Assembly (NCBI RefSeq): GCF_040436345.1
Contig: NC_133225.1
Span: 20,254,040 to 20,318,039 of the forward strand
From: Pagrus major
Taxonomy: Eukaryota > Chordata > Actinopteri > Spariformes > Sparidae
Length of the DNA stretch: 64,000 bases
Direction: 5' to 3'
The notes beneath the pieces were generated by a model that worked only from the letters and a program-made list of their open reading frames with translations, did not search any database and was not told the origin of the DNA. The position numbers and the translations under genes are program-made. This document shows positions 39,691 through 50,375 of the stretch, one piece after another; position 1 is the first letter of the stretch; each line of letters begins with the position of its first letter.

Positions 39691-42600
39691 TTAGTCATCA
39701 AACTTGATTTTCTTCCCCTGGGGTTTGGCTCCAAATCCACCGCCACCTCTTCCACCTGAAATGAGAAAAAAAAGGAAACTTAGTTTAAAATATTCCACTT
39801 TCACCCCGAAGGGCACCAGTACTATTACACATCCAGAAGTTGGTTGACATCAGTGCCTTAACATTTGCCAAAACACTGATGGCCGTTTTCTAAAAACAAT
39901 GAAAGCAGAGACTATGTTGTGCTAACCAGACATCAGGTTCTCATTGCCCTTTCAACAACAACTTTAATTTTCTTTACCTCCGAAGCCACCACGCCCGCGT
40001 CCACCTCCACGAGGGCCTCCCCTTCCTCCTCCTCCTCTGCCGCCACCTCCACGACCGCCAAAGCCGCCGAAGCCGCCACGGCCTCCTCTGCCGCCACCAC
40101 CGCGACCGCCAAATCCACCACCAAATCCACCACCGCCGCGACCCCCACGGAAGCCACCTTCGCCCTTGGGCTTGGCGTAGTCCAGGGTCACCTTGCTGCC
40201 ATCAATCTCCCCATCATCCATGGCCTCCTTAGCTGCCTTGCAGTCGTCCTCGTTGTCAAAGTCCACAAATCCAAAGCTGCAGGGAGGTGAAGAAAAGGCT
40301 TCGTTATACTTCAGGTGGAAACTCAAAATTGATTGACGTCACCTATACTAGGAATTCCTACTAAATAAATATTTGTATTGTATAGAAAGATGCTTGGTTT
40401 AAATGATTAGATCAATTAAGAAAACTGACTTAATACTTAACCCAAGGACGTATGCTTGCATTTAACAGTACATAAAGATCTAATCACCAATTCTACAGTG
40501 TTGATGTCGTTTCACAGATGACCTGAGTCAGCTGCCTGTTGAACTCCAAGTAAGCTTTACTTCTCATGCGAATCTGTACACTGTCAGAGTTGGCAGCCAG
40601 AGGGAATGTCAACAGCCCCACAAACTTACCCCTTTGATGATCCTGTGTCTCTGTCTGTGACTATCCTGGCTGCTGTGGCACCATCGAACGCATCCCTGAG
40701 GGTCTGATCTGTCGTGTCCTCAGAGAGACCCTTGACAAAGAGGGTTTTTGTTGGACCTGGTGGCAGAGACAGAAGTCATTATTAAAACAATTTGTGTAGA
40801 TTTTATCTACCATGATGATAATCATTTGGATTAAATTAATTAAATTAAATTAATTAAACAATTCGATCTAAAGCCTTTTGCACAGACCAGATCAGGACTT
40901 GACTATCAGTGATTCATCAAAAGAGTTCAGGAGATCAAGTTTTCATCACATCTGGCCCCTTTTCCCCTGAATCTTTGAACTGTGGTATGTGTTTGAATAT
41001 TTTCACACTGGTTAAGTCTCAAAACATACCTGAGTTTCCTTTGCCACCATCTCTGCCACTGTTCTGGCTGTACTCCAGTCTGATTGACCGGCCTTCAATG
41101 TCTGTGTTGTTGAGGTTTTCCAGAGCATCCTTAGCATCTTCTGTGCTCTCAAACTCTACAAAAGCAAAACTTAAGAAAGAAACATAACATTAGAAAATGA
41201 TTAATCATTAAACATGTTGGTGCAATCTGTCTCACTGACTATTGTGTCAAATTATTCCTCAATAAAAACATTTCTGCCTGTTGCACAGCTGACGTAGGCA
41301 GCGCCCAAATGAGAGGAGGGTGAGCCTGTTCAAACTCTGCATTGGCTCTGCTTCTCGTGCGAATCCATGCAGAATCATGGGTAAGATTGAGAGGAGCTCA
41401 TGAGAAGGTGGAGCAGTTCAAGATCTAACGCAGAAAATCCTATACAATTATTGTATACCACACAGATGACTTACCCTTTAGGCCTGCCATCTCTCTGTGG
41501 AATCCTAATGGAGACTGCCTTCTCAAATGTGGATTGGAGGACCTCCTCTGTAGCACTAAATGCCAAATTATTAACTACGAGGGTTTTACATGCTGCTCCT
41601 GTAGCTACAGGGAGAGATGAAAGAAAGAAAGGAGTGGTAAGACATCTACCAAGCTGAAACATTTTCTATGATCTCTTGGACTAAATCAGTACATGACTAT
41701 AAATATATCTTATTGCATCTTAACTGGCCACATGCAAATTAAACTTCCCCTTTTTATTAAAATACCTAGCCAGAGGGCTTTAAATCATTATAAAGACAAT
41801 GACTATTTAAAAGTCATTAGTCTTTATCAGAGGCAATGCATTAGATTCAATGAACAAACATTTGAGTCAAGTAATGATTAAGATGCAGTGTCACCACTAT
41901 GATACAGTGCAAGTAGTGACTTATATGACAAGCAATTGGCATTCGCACTGAAGCCATGTTTTTGCAGAAACTGCTTCATAGCAAACCCCTTAAAAATCCA
42001 CCCACACTGTCATGCCCAGCTTCCCAACCATTTCAAACAAACTACCACTTAACTACTGAAGTCTTATGCAGATAAATGCCAATGCTAGTTTCACATAATG
42101 TCCAAAGTGTTTACCTGCAACCCTGCCCCCTTTCTGGCTCTTATCTCCGACATAGTCGACCATAATGGACCTTCCCTGTACGTCAGCTCCCTGGGCCTCC
42201 TCCAGCATCTTCTCTGCTTCAGCCTCAGTTTTGAACTCGATGTAGGCAATGCTGTCAGGGGAGAAAAGTTTACTTGTCTGGTACAAGATGAGTATATTAC
42301 TGATTAAAACTCTGGTCAGCTCCTGAATGACTGGAGAGTTCTTACCCTCTGTTTGAACCGTTCTGGCCCGGAGGTAACCTGACTTCAACTGCATCTTCAA
42401 AGACTTCCTTAAGGTCATCAACCGTTGCAGAGAAGGGGAGGTTTTTGACAAACAGTGTCCGTGCATCCCTCTCTGCGGGAGAAATTACCATGTTAGTGGG
42501 GGGTAATTGGACTAAATTATTGCCAGAGTTGACTGCCTGGAAATTTCCCTGATACATTTTTTTTTAAATAAAAATCCATGATATACAGGCACATGAGAAA

Positions 42601-45600
42601 AATCAAGGAAGTAAAACCTCTTCAGACTCCACCGAAATCCATTTGAGGGACAAATGTGACAGCGATTGAGGATAGAACCGGCAGACCATAAAATACACAC
42701 CGGTACCGAAGACATAGCGCTGCATTCACTTTTCCTCCGTACATTACACACACGAGTACTAAACAACCACATGTATGCCAAGAAATGGAGGGTGGGGGGT
42801 AATTTCACATGTAGGATGCAAAAATTGAAAAAAAGTGTGCACATTTTACAAATCTTGAGAAATGTTTTAACTTGTTAAGTTGACTGCCTACATGAACACA
42901 CTCAGAAGCATCCTTCACCTTTCTTGCCATCCTGTGAAGCATCTTTGCTTCTCGGCATGTCCAGCTTCAACTCCTGACCCATGAACTTCTTGCCGTTGAG
43001 CTCCATTGCCTTCTGCATGTCCTCCTCAGATGCAAAGTCCACATAGCCAAATCTCCTGTTGAGGTAAGTCATGCAAGAACCATTAGACATTCCTGCTTTA
43101 AGAAGAAAAAAGCTGCAACAACTTGAGCAAAGCGGCCCAATTTCCAAACACACGACATCCACGCTAAAATGATTTCCACATAACGTAAGTTTAAATGGAT
43201 TTCTTACTTGGATCCACCTAGTCGGACATCTGCGACCTCAAGGTCATTCTTGGAGAAGAATTTCCTCAGTGAAGTTTTGATTTCTTCAAAGTCTTTATTG
43301 GAGTTCAAGTTTCCAACAAACAGACAGAACCCTGGAAAATGGGAGCATACATTTTCTATTAAACTTCATGTATCCAGTAAAAATGAATCAACTGTATTAA
43401 TTTGGCCATACAGATTCAGAATAATAAAAAGGTGACATCACACATCAGTATTAAGTCCCTTGTTGATCATCATAATAAAATATGTGGTTATCTGATTGAT
43501 GGGTCAGTGCATTTATTCTCACCATCGCCGTCTGACTTTGCTTTCTTGGCAGGAGGGGTGTCCTTCTTGCTCTCTGCCTTCCTCTTTGCAGGAGTCACTG
43601 GGGCGTCTGTAGGCAGAAGAATTGCATAAGCTTAAATTCCCCAAAATTGATTCAGCAGAGATGGAGAAAGAAAGTCAGAAACTAGTATTCTGTTAAACTA
43701 TATTAAAGCTTAAATATATTATCACTTGATTTTTACCAATGATGACACCATTATTTGCCCATGACGCTGTAATTTGTCAAGTGTTCTGGCAGCAGTCTAA
43801 AAGCGAGTTTTTTTTTAATTCATTCAATCCCCTGAAAGCCTTGCACCCATGGCATGAGCATGTAATTACCGTTTCAACTTTTCCACCTCAGCCACGTTCT
43901 TGTAGCCTTCAGCTTTCTACAAGGTCTTTTTTTTTTTACTCAATTGAAATAGCAAATTGAGGAGAGCAAAGCGACTATGAAAAAATTAGATTGATTCTGG
44001 CCAGCCATGGCAGGTTAACCACATCACATTTCCATCGCCAGCACTCACCATCTTCGTCATCATCTTCATCATCGTCGTCATCATCTTCGTCATCATCCTC
44101 CTCGGACTCTTCCTTGGCCTTCACCATGCCGGCTTTCTTTGCCTTTGCTGGAGCAGGAGTAGTGTCCATCTCCTCTTCGGAATCTGAAGACCCACAAAAC
44201 GTTACATCAGAGACATTGTGACCAAATTTAAACCACTGACCATCTGCCGTTAGTCATCATCAGATTCATAATAAAGGTGACATCATACAAAATCAGTATT
44301 AAGTCCCTTGTTGATCATCATGTACTCTTCTACAGCTGTAGATCACAAGCCAGCAACCCCACACTGACTCTCCAACCATTAAGGTACAAATGTAATTTAA
44401 GGCTTAGTCTAACCATCTTCATCGTCATCATCTTCGTCCTCAGACTCCTCTTTGGCAGCCTTGGCCTTTGCAGCCGGTTTAGCTGGAGCAGCCTTTTTGG
44501 GAGGTGGGGCCTCTTCCTCTGAATCCTCATCTTCATCATCAGAGGACTCCTTTGCAGGTGCAGCCTTTGCTGTGGGCTTGGCAGCTGGTTTAGCAGCAGG
44601 CTTGGCTGCTTTCTTGGGTGGTGGGGCCTCTTCTTCAGACTCATCTAGATAATACATGCACAAGAGTCGTGGTTTTCTACCATAAGGACATTTGGTTGAA
44701 TCTGCACAGTAATGATCCTCCAGAAAAGTATTAAAATGCAAGAGTGTAGCAGCGATTGAGGATAGAACCGGCAGACGATAACACACACCGGTACCGAAGA
44801 CATAGCACTGCATTCACTTTTCCTCCGTACATTACACACACGAGTACTAAACAAACACATGCATGCCAAGAAATGGAGGGGGTGTGGCAATCTTTGTAAA
44901 ATACAAATATTGCAAAGAATTATTTCATCGAATTTTATAACCAATTGTTATCATATTACAAATTCTATGATCAGACAAAAATTTTAAAGCTGACAAAACA
45001 ACATTAGTACACGATTTTTTTTTCTGTGACCAGAAATACAATGCTCTAGGCCTTACCATCATCATCGTCGTCGTCATCATCATCTGACTCTTCGGCCTTT
45101 GCAGGGGCTGCCTTGGGTTTAGCCGGTGCTGCTTTTGCAGGGGTCTTTTTGGGTGGGGGGGCCTCCTCTTCAGACTCCTCCTCTGTAGGTTGAATGATAA
45201 AGCACAAAACCTTAGCACACAATACTATATAGAGTGAATGTGTCAACATGGTGCTATCTGACCAGACTTTGCATACACTCCTTATTTTGCTTGAATATGA
45301 AAGGGTGGACATGCACCTTTATAGTATAACTGTTTAAAGATATACAACAAGCTGAGGAGGAGTATTAGATCAAACTCTGGGTTTGACCAAAATTGTGTAC
45401 ATTACATTGTAATACATGCTTCATATTTATGTGGATTTTATATTTTCCTAAAGAATTTATGATCTTGAATTAAAATGCAACCAACGGGTGAAAGAAAACT
45501 TGTCAGAAAATTTCATGTCTGACCAATACCTAGTCCATTTGATAAAGTCAGGATCAGTGCATCATTTCAAATACATTTGGACAGCTAACTCTGATTTCCT

Positions 45601-47192
45601 CACACCCAAATAAAATTGCACGTTTCAATTATTTCAGTGTCTATAAAATCTCCATTAAGAGTCAGTTCATAAATGCAATTCTCAGCTTTTGAATGCAAAA
45701 GCTGCAGAACCACCACTATACAGACCTTGCGGCCAGATGTTTCGGTGAACTCTTCCAATAAACTTAGTTGTAACAAATGTTATCACTTACCAGAATCATC
45801 GTCGTCATCCTCACTTTCTGCTTTTTTGGCAGCAGCGCCATTTTTAACTGGGGCAGCTTTGGCTGGTGCAGCTTTCTTCACCGCTTTAGGTGGAGGAGCC
45901 TGCAATAGAAAAAACACAAAAATCAAATCACTTAAAATCTCTTTGGAACAACCTGAAATGCTCAGAAAATACCCCAAAATCCTTCAGTAAATACTGTACC
46001 TCTTCCTCATCACTGCTCTCCTCTTCACTAGATTCCTCCTCCACATCTTTAGGGGGTGGAGGGGCTTTTTTCTTCTGGGTTGCTTGCTTGGTTGCTGCCT
46101 GTGAGAAGAGGGACAGAATGCAAATTTAATCAAAAATAGAGAGATGGTGAGAGATACAGATATAGCTATAGAAGAAAATCCTGGAGCATAGTCCTCCACA
46201 CAATCTGCTTCAACATGTTTGCTCATATCGGGGGTTTACACCACAAGGTATTTCAAAGTTTGACAAAAAAAACGTACTTCTACCAAAATGGATGACTGAA
46301 TCATTGCGCCAATTATTTACGAAAGTTAAAGATGAGGCAAATCTTGATAACTGAATGCCTGGGGGCGGTAATCTAGTTTCTCGGCTCCGGTTCTTCACCT
46401 CGTGTGTCACTCAGAGCAGGCGCACAACCCACGTGGAGCTCAGGAGGTCGGGCTGTTAGCATGTCGGCTAATTTTCCCGTTAGCACAATAGCTCTTAAAC
46501 GCACGTTGAGCAGCTATCAAGAAAGTCGGTTGCGTCCTGAGAGCACTAATTTCTGGATCAAACTGGTCACGCCACAGTGAAAAATTACACGGCCATTCAT
46601 ACGGCTAATTAACATTGCACTAACTGCGAGACGGAAATGAGCCTCAGCTCTGCATTTGGATTGTTAACTGCGCTAATGCTAAGAGCTAGCTTACACGTTA
46701 GCTGGCGCAGTGTATACATTTCAGATTTTCCACTAATTATTTATTAAATGTTGGCAACGTATTATTTGACAAACGTCTGTTGCATGCCATTAAATTAATC
46801 TTTTCCCCCGTATAGCTGTAACGCCACGCTTAAAATCGAGAACGCGCATGAATGCCATCTTAATGTTAGCAGGCCAGAAGCGGCCAGGAACAAACATGGC
46901 CGATCATAACGGAGAAGAAACATTATGTACGAGTGCAATGCCACCATGCGTTTTTACACCGAGGGGACTCTTACAGAAAGGGTTGAAATTAATGAAGAGA
47001 GAGAAAAAAATCATTAGCTGCGGCACATGAGCAGACATTTTAACCCACTGTCAGTTCCCCCGTTTCTCACAAACGCAGCAACTTCAACGCAAAAAGGCCT
47101 CACGCACAAACACAGCTTTCTGCCACTACGCGCACACACTCGACACGGTCAAACGCACGGAAAATTGGCCTTACCTTTGCTAACTTCACCAT
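39691..47192 (-). CDS. ncl: nucleolin (16 coding exons, 693 aa)
   Basis: Major nucleolar RNA-binding protein acting in rDNA transcription and pre-rRNA processing (established). Coding exons in transcript order: 47175-47192, 46000-46098, 45791-45899, 45057-45182, 44414-44644, 44049-44183, 43523-43606, 43208-43331, 42919-43055, 42346-42472, 42115-42251, 41475-41598, 41030-41169, 40630-40756, 39978-40276, 39691-39755. The lengths sum to 2082 nt, exactly 694 codons with the stop. It begins MVKLAK. Residues up to about 265 alternate acidic runs with basic APPPKKA-type modules and end in PAKRKAESKK. Four RRMs follow, each split over two exons: about 268-354 (FCLFVGNLN), 355-442 (TLFVKNLPF), 443-530 (TLVVNNLAF) and 531-614 (TLFVKGLSE). 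Then comes a GGRGG-rich tail and the end GKKIKFDD. Mammalian nucleolin has the same plan and a similar length of about 710. Introns carry snoRNAs. Confidence 0.97.
40496..40625 (-). ncRNA. candidate H/ACA-like intronic RNA, copy 1 (ncl intron 14)
   Basis: A core (about 40530-40585) matches a segment in ncl intron 12: both read GATTCGCA(T/C)GAGAAG, then an A/G-rich stretch, then GAGTT and AACAGGC on the host strand. An ACA lies three bases before the proposed 3' end (40496). Terminal stems are weak by eye. Introns of mammalian NCL host the H/ACA RNA SNORA75, so a snoRNA is plausible, but the fold is not proven. Confidence 0.35.
40885..40957 (-). ncRNA. box C/D snoRNA in ncl intron 13
   Basis: On the host strand the order is: stem GGCCAGA, box C GTGATGA (40943-40949), box D' CTGA (40927-40930), box C' TTGATGA (40914-40920), box D CTGA (40892-40895), stem TCTGGTC. 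The two stem ends pair over all 7 positions, with one G-U pair. That is the full C/D architecture in 73 nt. Candidate guides are CTTGATCTC before D' and GATAGTCAAGTC before D. I could not match these to the SNORD20 or SNORD82 targets, so the target is open. Confidence 0.82.
41276..41405 (-). ncRNA. candidate H/ACA-like intronic RNA, copy 2 (ncl intron 12)
   Basis: Paralogous to the segment in intron 14 (40496-40625): it shares GATTCGCACGAGAAG and AACAGGC and has an ACA three bases from the proposed 3' end. A CTGCAT/ATGCAG pairing could close a hairpin. Duplication inside the same host gene suggests a functional unit, but an ordinary repeat is possible. Confidence 0.35.
42652..42792 (-). ncRNA. 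box H/ACA snoRNA, copy 1 (ncl intron 9)
   Basis: About 140 nt nearly identical to 44742-44880. On the host strand the first hairpin is closed by CCTCC/GGAGG, a hinge AAAAGTGAA follows, and a second hairpin is closed by GCAGCG/CGCTGT. ACA lies three bases before the end (CACATTT). An inner ACCGG/CCGGT stem is present. This is the H/ACA plan, although the hinge does not fit ANANNA perfectly. SNORA75 (U23) is the H/ACA RNA known from mammalian NCL and is one possible identity. Confidence 0.78.
43411..43478 (-). ncRNA. SNORD82: box C/D snoRNA SNORD82-like, copy 1 (ncl intron 7)
   Basis: Host-strand boxes: C ATGATGA (43467-43473), D' CTGA (43445-43448), C' TGATGT (43435-43440), D CTGA (43416-43419). 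The 5' guide AAGGGACTTAATA next to D' is complementary to the conserved 18S rRNA string ATTAAGTCCC. The fifth base before D' falls on the A that SNORD82 methylates (A1678 in human 18S, established). Mammalian NCL also hosts SNORD82. A terminal stem is not obvious. Confidence 0.87.
44256..44326 (-). ncRNA. SNORD82: box C/D snoRNA SNORD82-like, copy 2 (ncl intron 5)
   Basis: Same box order as the intron 7 copy: C ATGATGA (44315-44321), D' CTGA (44293-44296), C' TGATGT (44280-44285), D CTGA (44260-44263). The guide ACAAGGGACTTAATA is unchanged between copies, while the 3' half has drifted. That pattern suggests selection on the 18S guide only. Confidence 0.87.
44742..44880 (-). ncRNA. box H/ACA snoRNA, copy 2 (ncl intron 4)
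   Basis: Paralogue of 42652-42792. The closing pair of the second hairpin is GCAGTG/CGCTGC here and GCAGCG/CGCTGT in copy 1: bases change but pairing (including G-U) is kept at every position, which supports the fold. The 3' end is CTACACTC, with ACA three bases in. Confidence 0.8.
46430..46435. promoter_or_regulatory. CACGTG E-box in ncl intron 1
   Basis: A perfect CACGTG in the first intron. Human NCL is a MYC target through intron 1 E-boxes (established knowledge), so the location fits. Six bases alone are weak evidence. Confidence 0.4.
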
Positions 47193-47480
47193 GGTGCTGT
47201 TGTGTGTTTCCGCGAAACACGAAGAACTGGACGTTTTGGGAGACAAGTAACGAAACAGCTATTGCACACACGTGGCTCAGCCTACTCGGTGGGACATTGG
47301 GCAGGAAAGACAGAGAAGTGGAAGACGCGCTCGTTACTCTCCTGCTCTGCGCGTTCGCGTCGACCCGCCCACACGACTGTTTCCACCAATCGCGAGTGGG
47401 GGATGTATTTGCATTGTGCCCGCGCCTCGCCTACGTGGGAAGGAGCCGCGAGACGTATCGCACCGTAGACACACACGGTT
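47193..47480 (-). promoter_or_regulatory. ncl promoter and 5' UTR region
   Basis: CpG-richer DNA just upstream of the nucleolin start codon (47190-47192), with a CACGTG at 47269-47274. No TATA box is evident, as expected for a housekeeping gene. The start of transcription is not fixed. Open frames across it on the plus strand (47027-47518) reflect GC content. Confidence 0.5.
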
Positions 47481-47757
47481 TCTTGTTAATGCTCCTCATT
47501 AATAAATGCGTGACGTGAATAAACGATAACGTGATGACGTTTTCTTTATCAAAGCTGCTGTGAAATAATGTTTTCCCTCCGAGAGTGGACGGATTTTACA
47601 AGAAACGTTGTGGCGTTATTTACACACGGCGGTCATTTCACTTGGAATATTTAGAAAAAAATAAATGCTATTTTTAACTTAACTGTATTCGTTCAATGGA
47701 CAGTAGCCACTCAGCACAAAGCGTCTTTTTGACTCCCATGCAGCTGTTTATGTGGAC

Positions 47758-47763
47758 CACGTG
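47758..47763. promoter_or_regulatory. palindromic E-box upstream of ncl
   Basis: CACGTG inside a perfect 12-bp palindrome GACCACGTGGTC, about 560 bp upstream of the nucleolin ATG. This is a candidate MYC/MAX or USF site. Confidence 0.4.
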
Positions 47764-48092
47764 GTCTGGGCCAGTTGCCATCACGCATCAAGCACATGTA
47801 GCAGCCACCACGCGGAGCACTGCGCGCTACCAGATGTGGAGAACAGCAACTACATAAACTCAACTACTTTACTCATTCAAGGTACTACGTTCAGATTATG
47901 CTGCTGAATACTTCTCCACTTGTTGATTACATTTGTTTGCCACAAACGACCAGTTCCCAGCAGATGAGGATTGTGTTTATCATAAAGTAAGATAGTACAT
48001 GTAGGCTATACTGGTTGGCCTAAACTACTTACTATATGAAATGGCTTAAATAGATCCACCTGGATCACCTACAACAATAACGTTTGCTCTAA

Positions 48093-48325
48093 AGGGGCAC
48101 TGTGTAGTTTTGGAGAAGCAATTTAAACTCAGAATTTTAATATTTACAATATTAATGAGGTAATTAAACAGACTCAGACTCATCTATTTTTCCATATCTG
48201 AATAAACAAGTCATTCTTAGAAGAAAAGAAAGTCCCCAGAACACTGTCTGAAGCTTGAAAGGTGGCAGGGTCCGCCAAATATAAACAAAGTAAAACAGTA
48301 TGAAACTGTGTTGTCAGTTTGTTTA
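48093..48325 (+). repeat. dispersed repeat C, copy 2
   Basis: Colinear with 26155-26345, with an internal extra segment around AGAAAAGAAAGTCCCCAG. It ends in GTTTATTCAGTTTATTC like copy 1. Confidence 0.8.
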
Positions 48326-48642
48326 TTCAGTTTATTCGGTCTGATCTGGATGCAGAATAGAAATTATGTTGGTCTAATAGAACATAGAACTAAAAGAACG
48401 TAACACAAAATGTGTACTTTAAGCCGTCTTTTGGTAATCTAGGTAGTTTTTTTCTGATAATAAGGCCCTTCTGTATTTTGCTTAAGTACAATTCAAATTA
48501 AGGGCTTTTAATTTGATATAAGTTGGCCTACTTTTACTATAGCAAGACTTCCTAATATGTACCTCCATCACTGATAACAAACGTGTACAGAATGGATAGC
48601 CACCACAACAGGAAGAATATTAAGTTGACCTCTTATAAGGTC

Positions 48643-48902
48643 CTTTTAGTTGCCATTCTGGAGCTTTCACATGTACACACAATCTTCCTCAGCCAACGCA
48701 GTTTGCCCAGTTGATGAGGAATACAATCTGCCCAAATTTCCATTTTTTGAACACTCTGAGGACTCGTCATCTAAAGTATATTGGATTAAATGCAGAGATT
48801 GAAAGTTCTCTTGACCATGGAAACTTCAGTTGATTAAACATCCACAAGGTCCATTTGGCAGCTGTTCTGGAGCTTTTGATCATATGCTACAGTCTTCCCT
48901 GG
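48643..48902 (+). repeat. two direct units of an interspersed repeat
   Basis: Units at 48643-48700 and 48849-48902 share AAGGTCC, TTCTGGAGCTTT, and a CA(C)AATCTTCC / CAGTCTTCC end at the same spacing. They are direct repeats about 200 bp apart and look like pieces of one fish repeat family. Confidence 0.55.
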
Positions 48903-49884
48903 CGGCAGTCTGTTTATAGGTGTATATGTGTGTGTACAAGGCAGCCTGCAGCAAGGCTCGATTCCCTGGAGATACCAGCAGCACATGTGAGTAATTAACC
49001 CTCAGCACCACAAAGAGGCAGCATTGCGTTTTACATCCCTCACTTATTTCACAGAGGGAGAGAAAGTCGTTTGGTTCCAAGCAGCTTAATCTCTCTTTCA
49101 TTACTGGTGTCTCACAGTGAAATAAGGCTGGCTGCCCATTATTTTAATTAGTGAGAGGTAATGCCTTTGTTTAGCTCCATTCATTTGTTTTCTTTCTTTC
49201 TTTCTTTCTTTTGTTTTATAAATGAAGAGGCATTTGAACTCTGGTACTTTTTCGTGTTACTGTTTTGGAGGTAGGGGATTGCTTGTAAAATTGTCTTTTT
49301 GTAGTAGAATGTATGTTTTGTTGACTTTGTTAAGTCTTCAAAACTCTTAACATCACTTATCGCTGATCTCAATGATGTCGTTTGAACTCACAGACCTGTC
49401 TTACCTTTCTGCTCCTTTATTTCAGGCTTGACAGATCGTCCTCACAATGTAACACTTATTTTTGACAGTAATTATTGAGTATTCATTCTACTGTCAATGT
49501 TGTTTCCTTTCAGCCCTACATGCATGGATTTTACCATTCAGCAAGTGTATTACAACTTCTGGAATGATTTCTTTACAAGCACATACAATGTCATATTTTT
49601 AGTTAATTACCTGAATAAAACAATTACTGTTTCATGCAACCTACACTGTAAAATCTGACAAAGTGACTTAACTTAAAAAAAAAGAAAGCTATTACCTTAA
49701 AATTAAGTTAAAATCAAGTAGACTAGAGTAGAATAGAGTTGTTATAACTTTTTAGCTTGTACAACTCAAATTTAATAGTCTACTTGGTAATTCTGTGGTG
49801 ATTGATTTCCTTAATTTTTTTAAGTAAAGTCACGGATATGTTGAAAATTCACATTTCTTTTTGGTGCAACTTTATGTCTTTATG

Positions 49885-50375
49885 TTGATGAAGGTTCTCA
49901 GTCATCCAGGTCATGGTAAATCTAGGGCAACTGGACTTGTTTCAGTTTGTTGAAGACGTTTCACCTCTCATCCAAGAGGCTTCTTCAGTTCTAACTAGCT
50001 GGAGAGGAGTTGCAGGCTTTTGAACTCTGTGTAGGTGTGACCTTACAGAGCCGTTAAGGACACGTGTGAGCTCTGAGTTTCAGAGTCGTTAGGGCCACTT
50101 GTGAGTCGTTGGTTAAACCGGCCTTCATGGGGGTTGCTAAGGCTAGGTGAGCCCAGGTGTGAATGGTTGTTAAGCTGTCTGGGGAGAGAACTCAGTACAG
50201 CATTGTAGGTGGGTGATAAGTAATGTCTTAGGCCACCTCCTCTGTTCAAAGACGGTCGTTCCAGTTTGACATAGATGGATTCCTTTACTCCTCATTCAAA
50301 CATCTGTCTTCTCTGACCAAAATGAAAATGAAACTGAAACAAGTCCAGTTGCCTACAATACAGCACCTAGATATG
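49885..50375 (-). mobile_element. Penelope-like retroelement 3' fragment (GIY-YIG tail)
   Basis: On the minus strand, about 50310 to 50043 encodes a piece with GVKESIYVKLERPSLNRGGG, LSPTYNAVLSSLPRQLNNHS and SNPHEG, characteristic of the GIY-YIG endonuclease end of fish Penelope-like elements. The ESIYVKLE string is the expected region of the nuclease's catalytic glutamate. The reverse transcriptase is missing. The fragment is bounded by a perfect 23-bp inverted repeat (49926-49948 and 50331-50353), in keeping with the unusual terminal repeats of this class. An upstream in-frame stop shows that it is dead. Confidence 0.85.

Noticed and set aside
39919..40290. 123-codon plus-strand frame rich in Ala/Ser/Thr
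   Set aside because: It is the antisense reading of the nucleolin RGG exon; GC-rich glycine codons keep the opposite frame open.
45481..45580. Another C/D snoRNA in ncl intron 3 (AAATGATGCACTGATCCTGAC on the host strand, read in part)
   Set aside because: The box C match is imperfect and there is no second box set or terminal stem.
47027..47518. 163-codon plus-strand frame over the ncl promoter
   Set aside because: CpG-rich promoter DNA with few stops; no domain or splice support, and it overlaps ncl exon 1.
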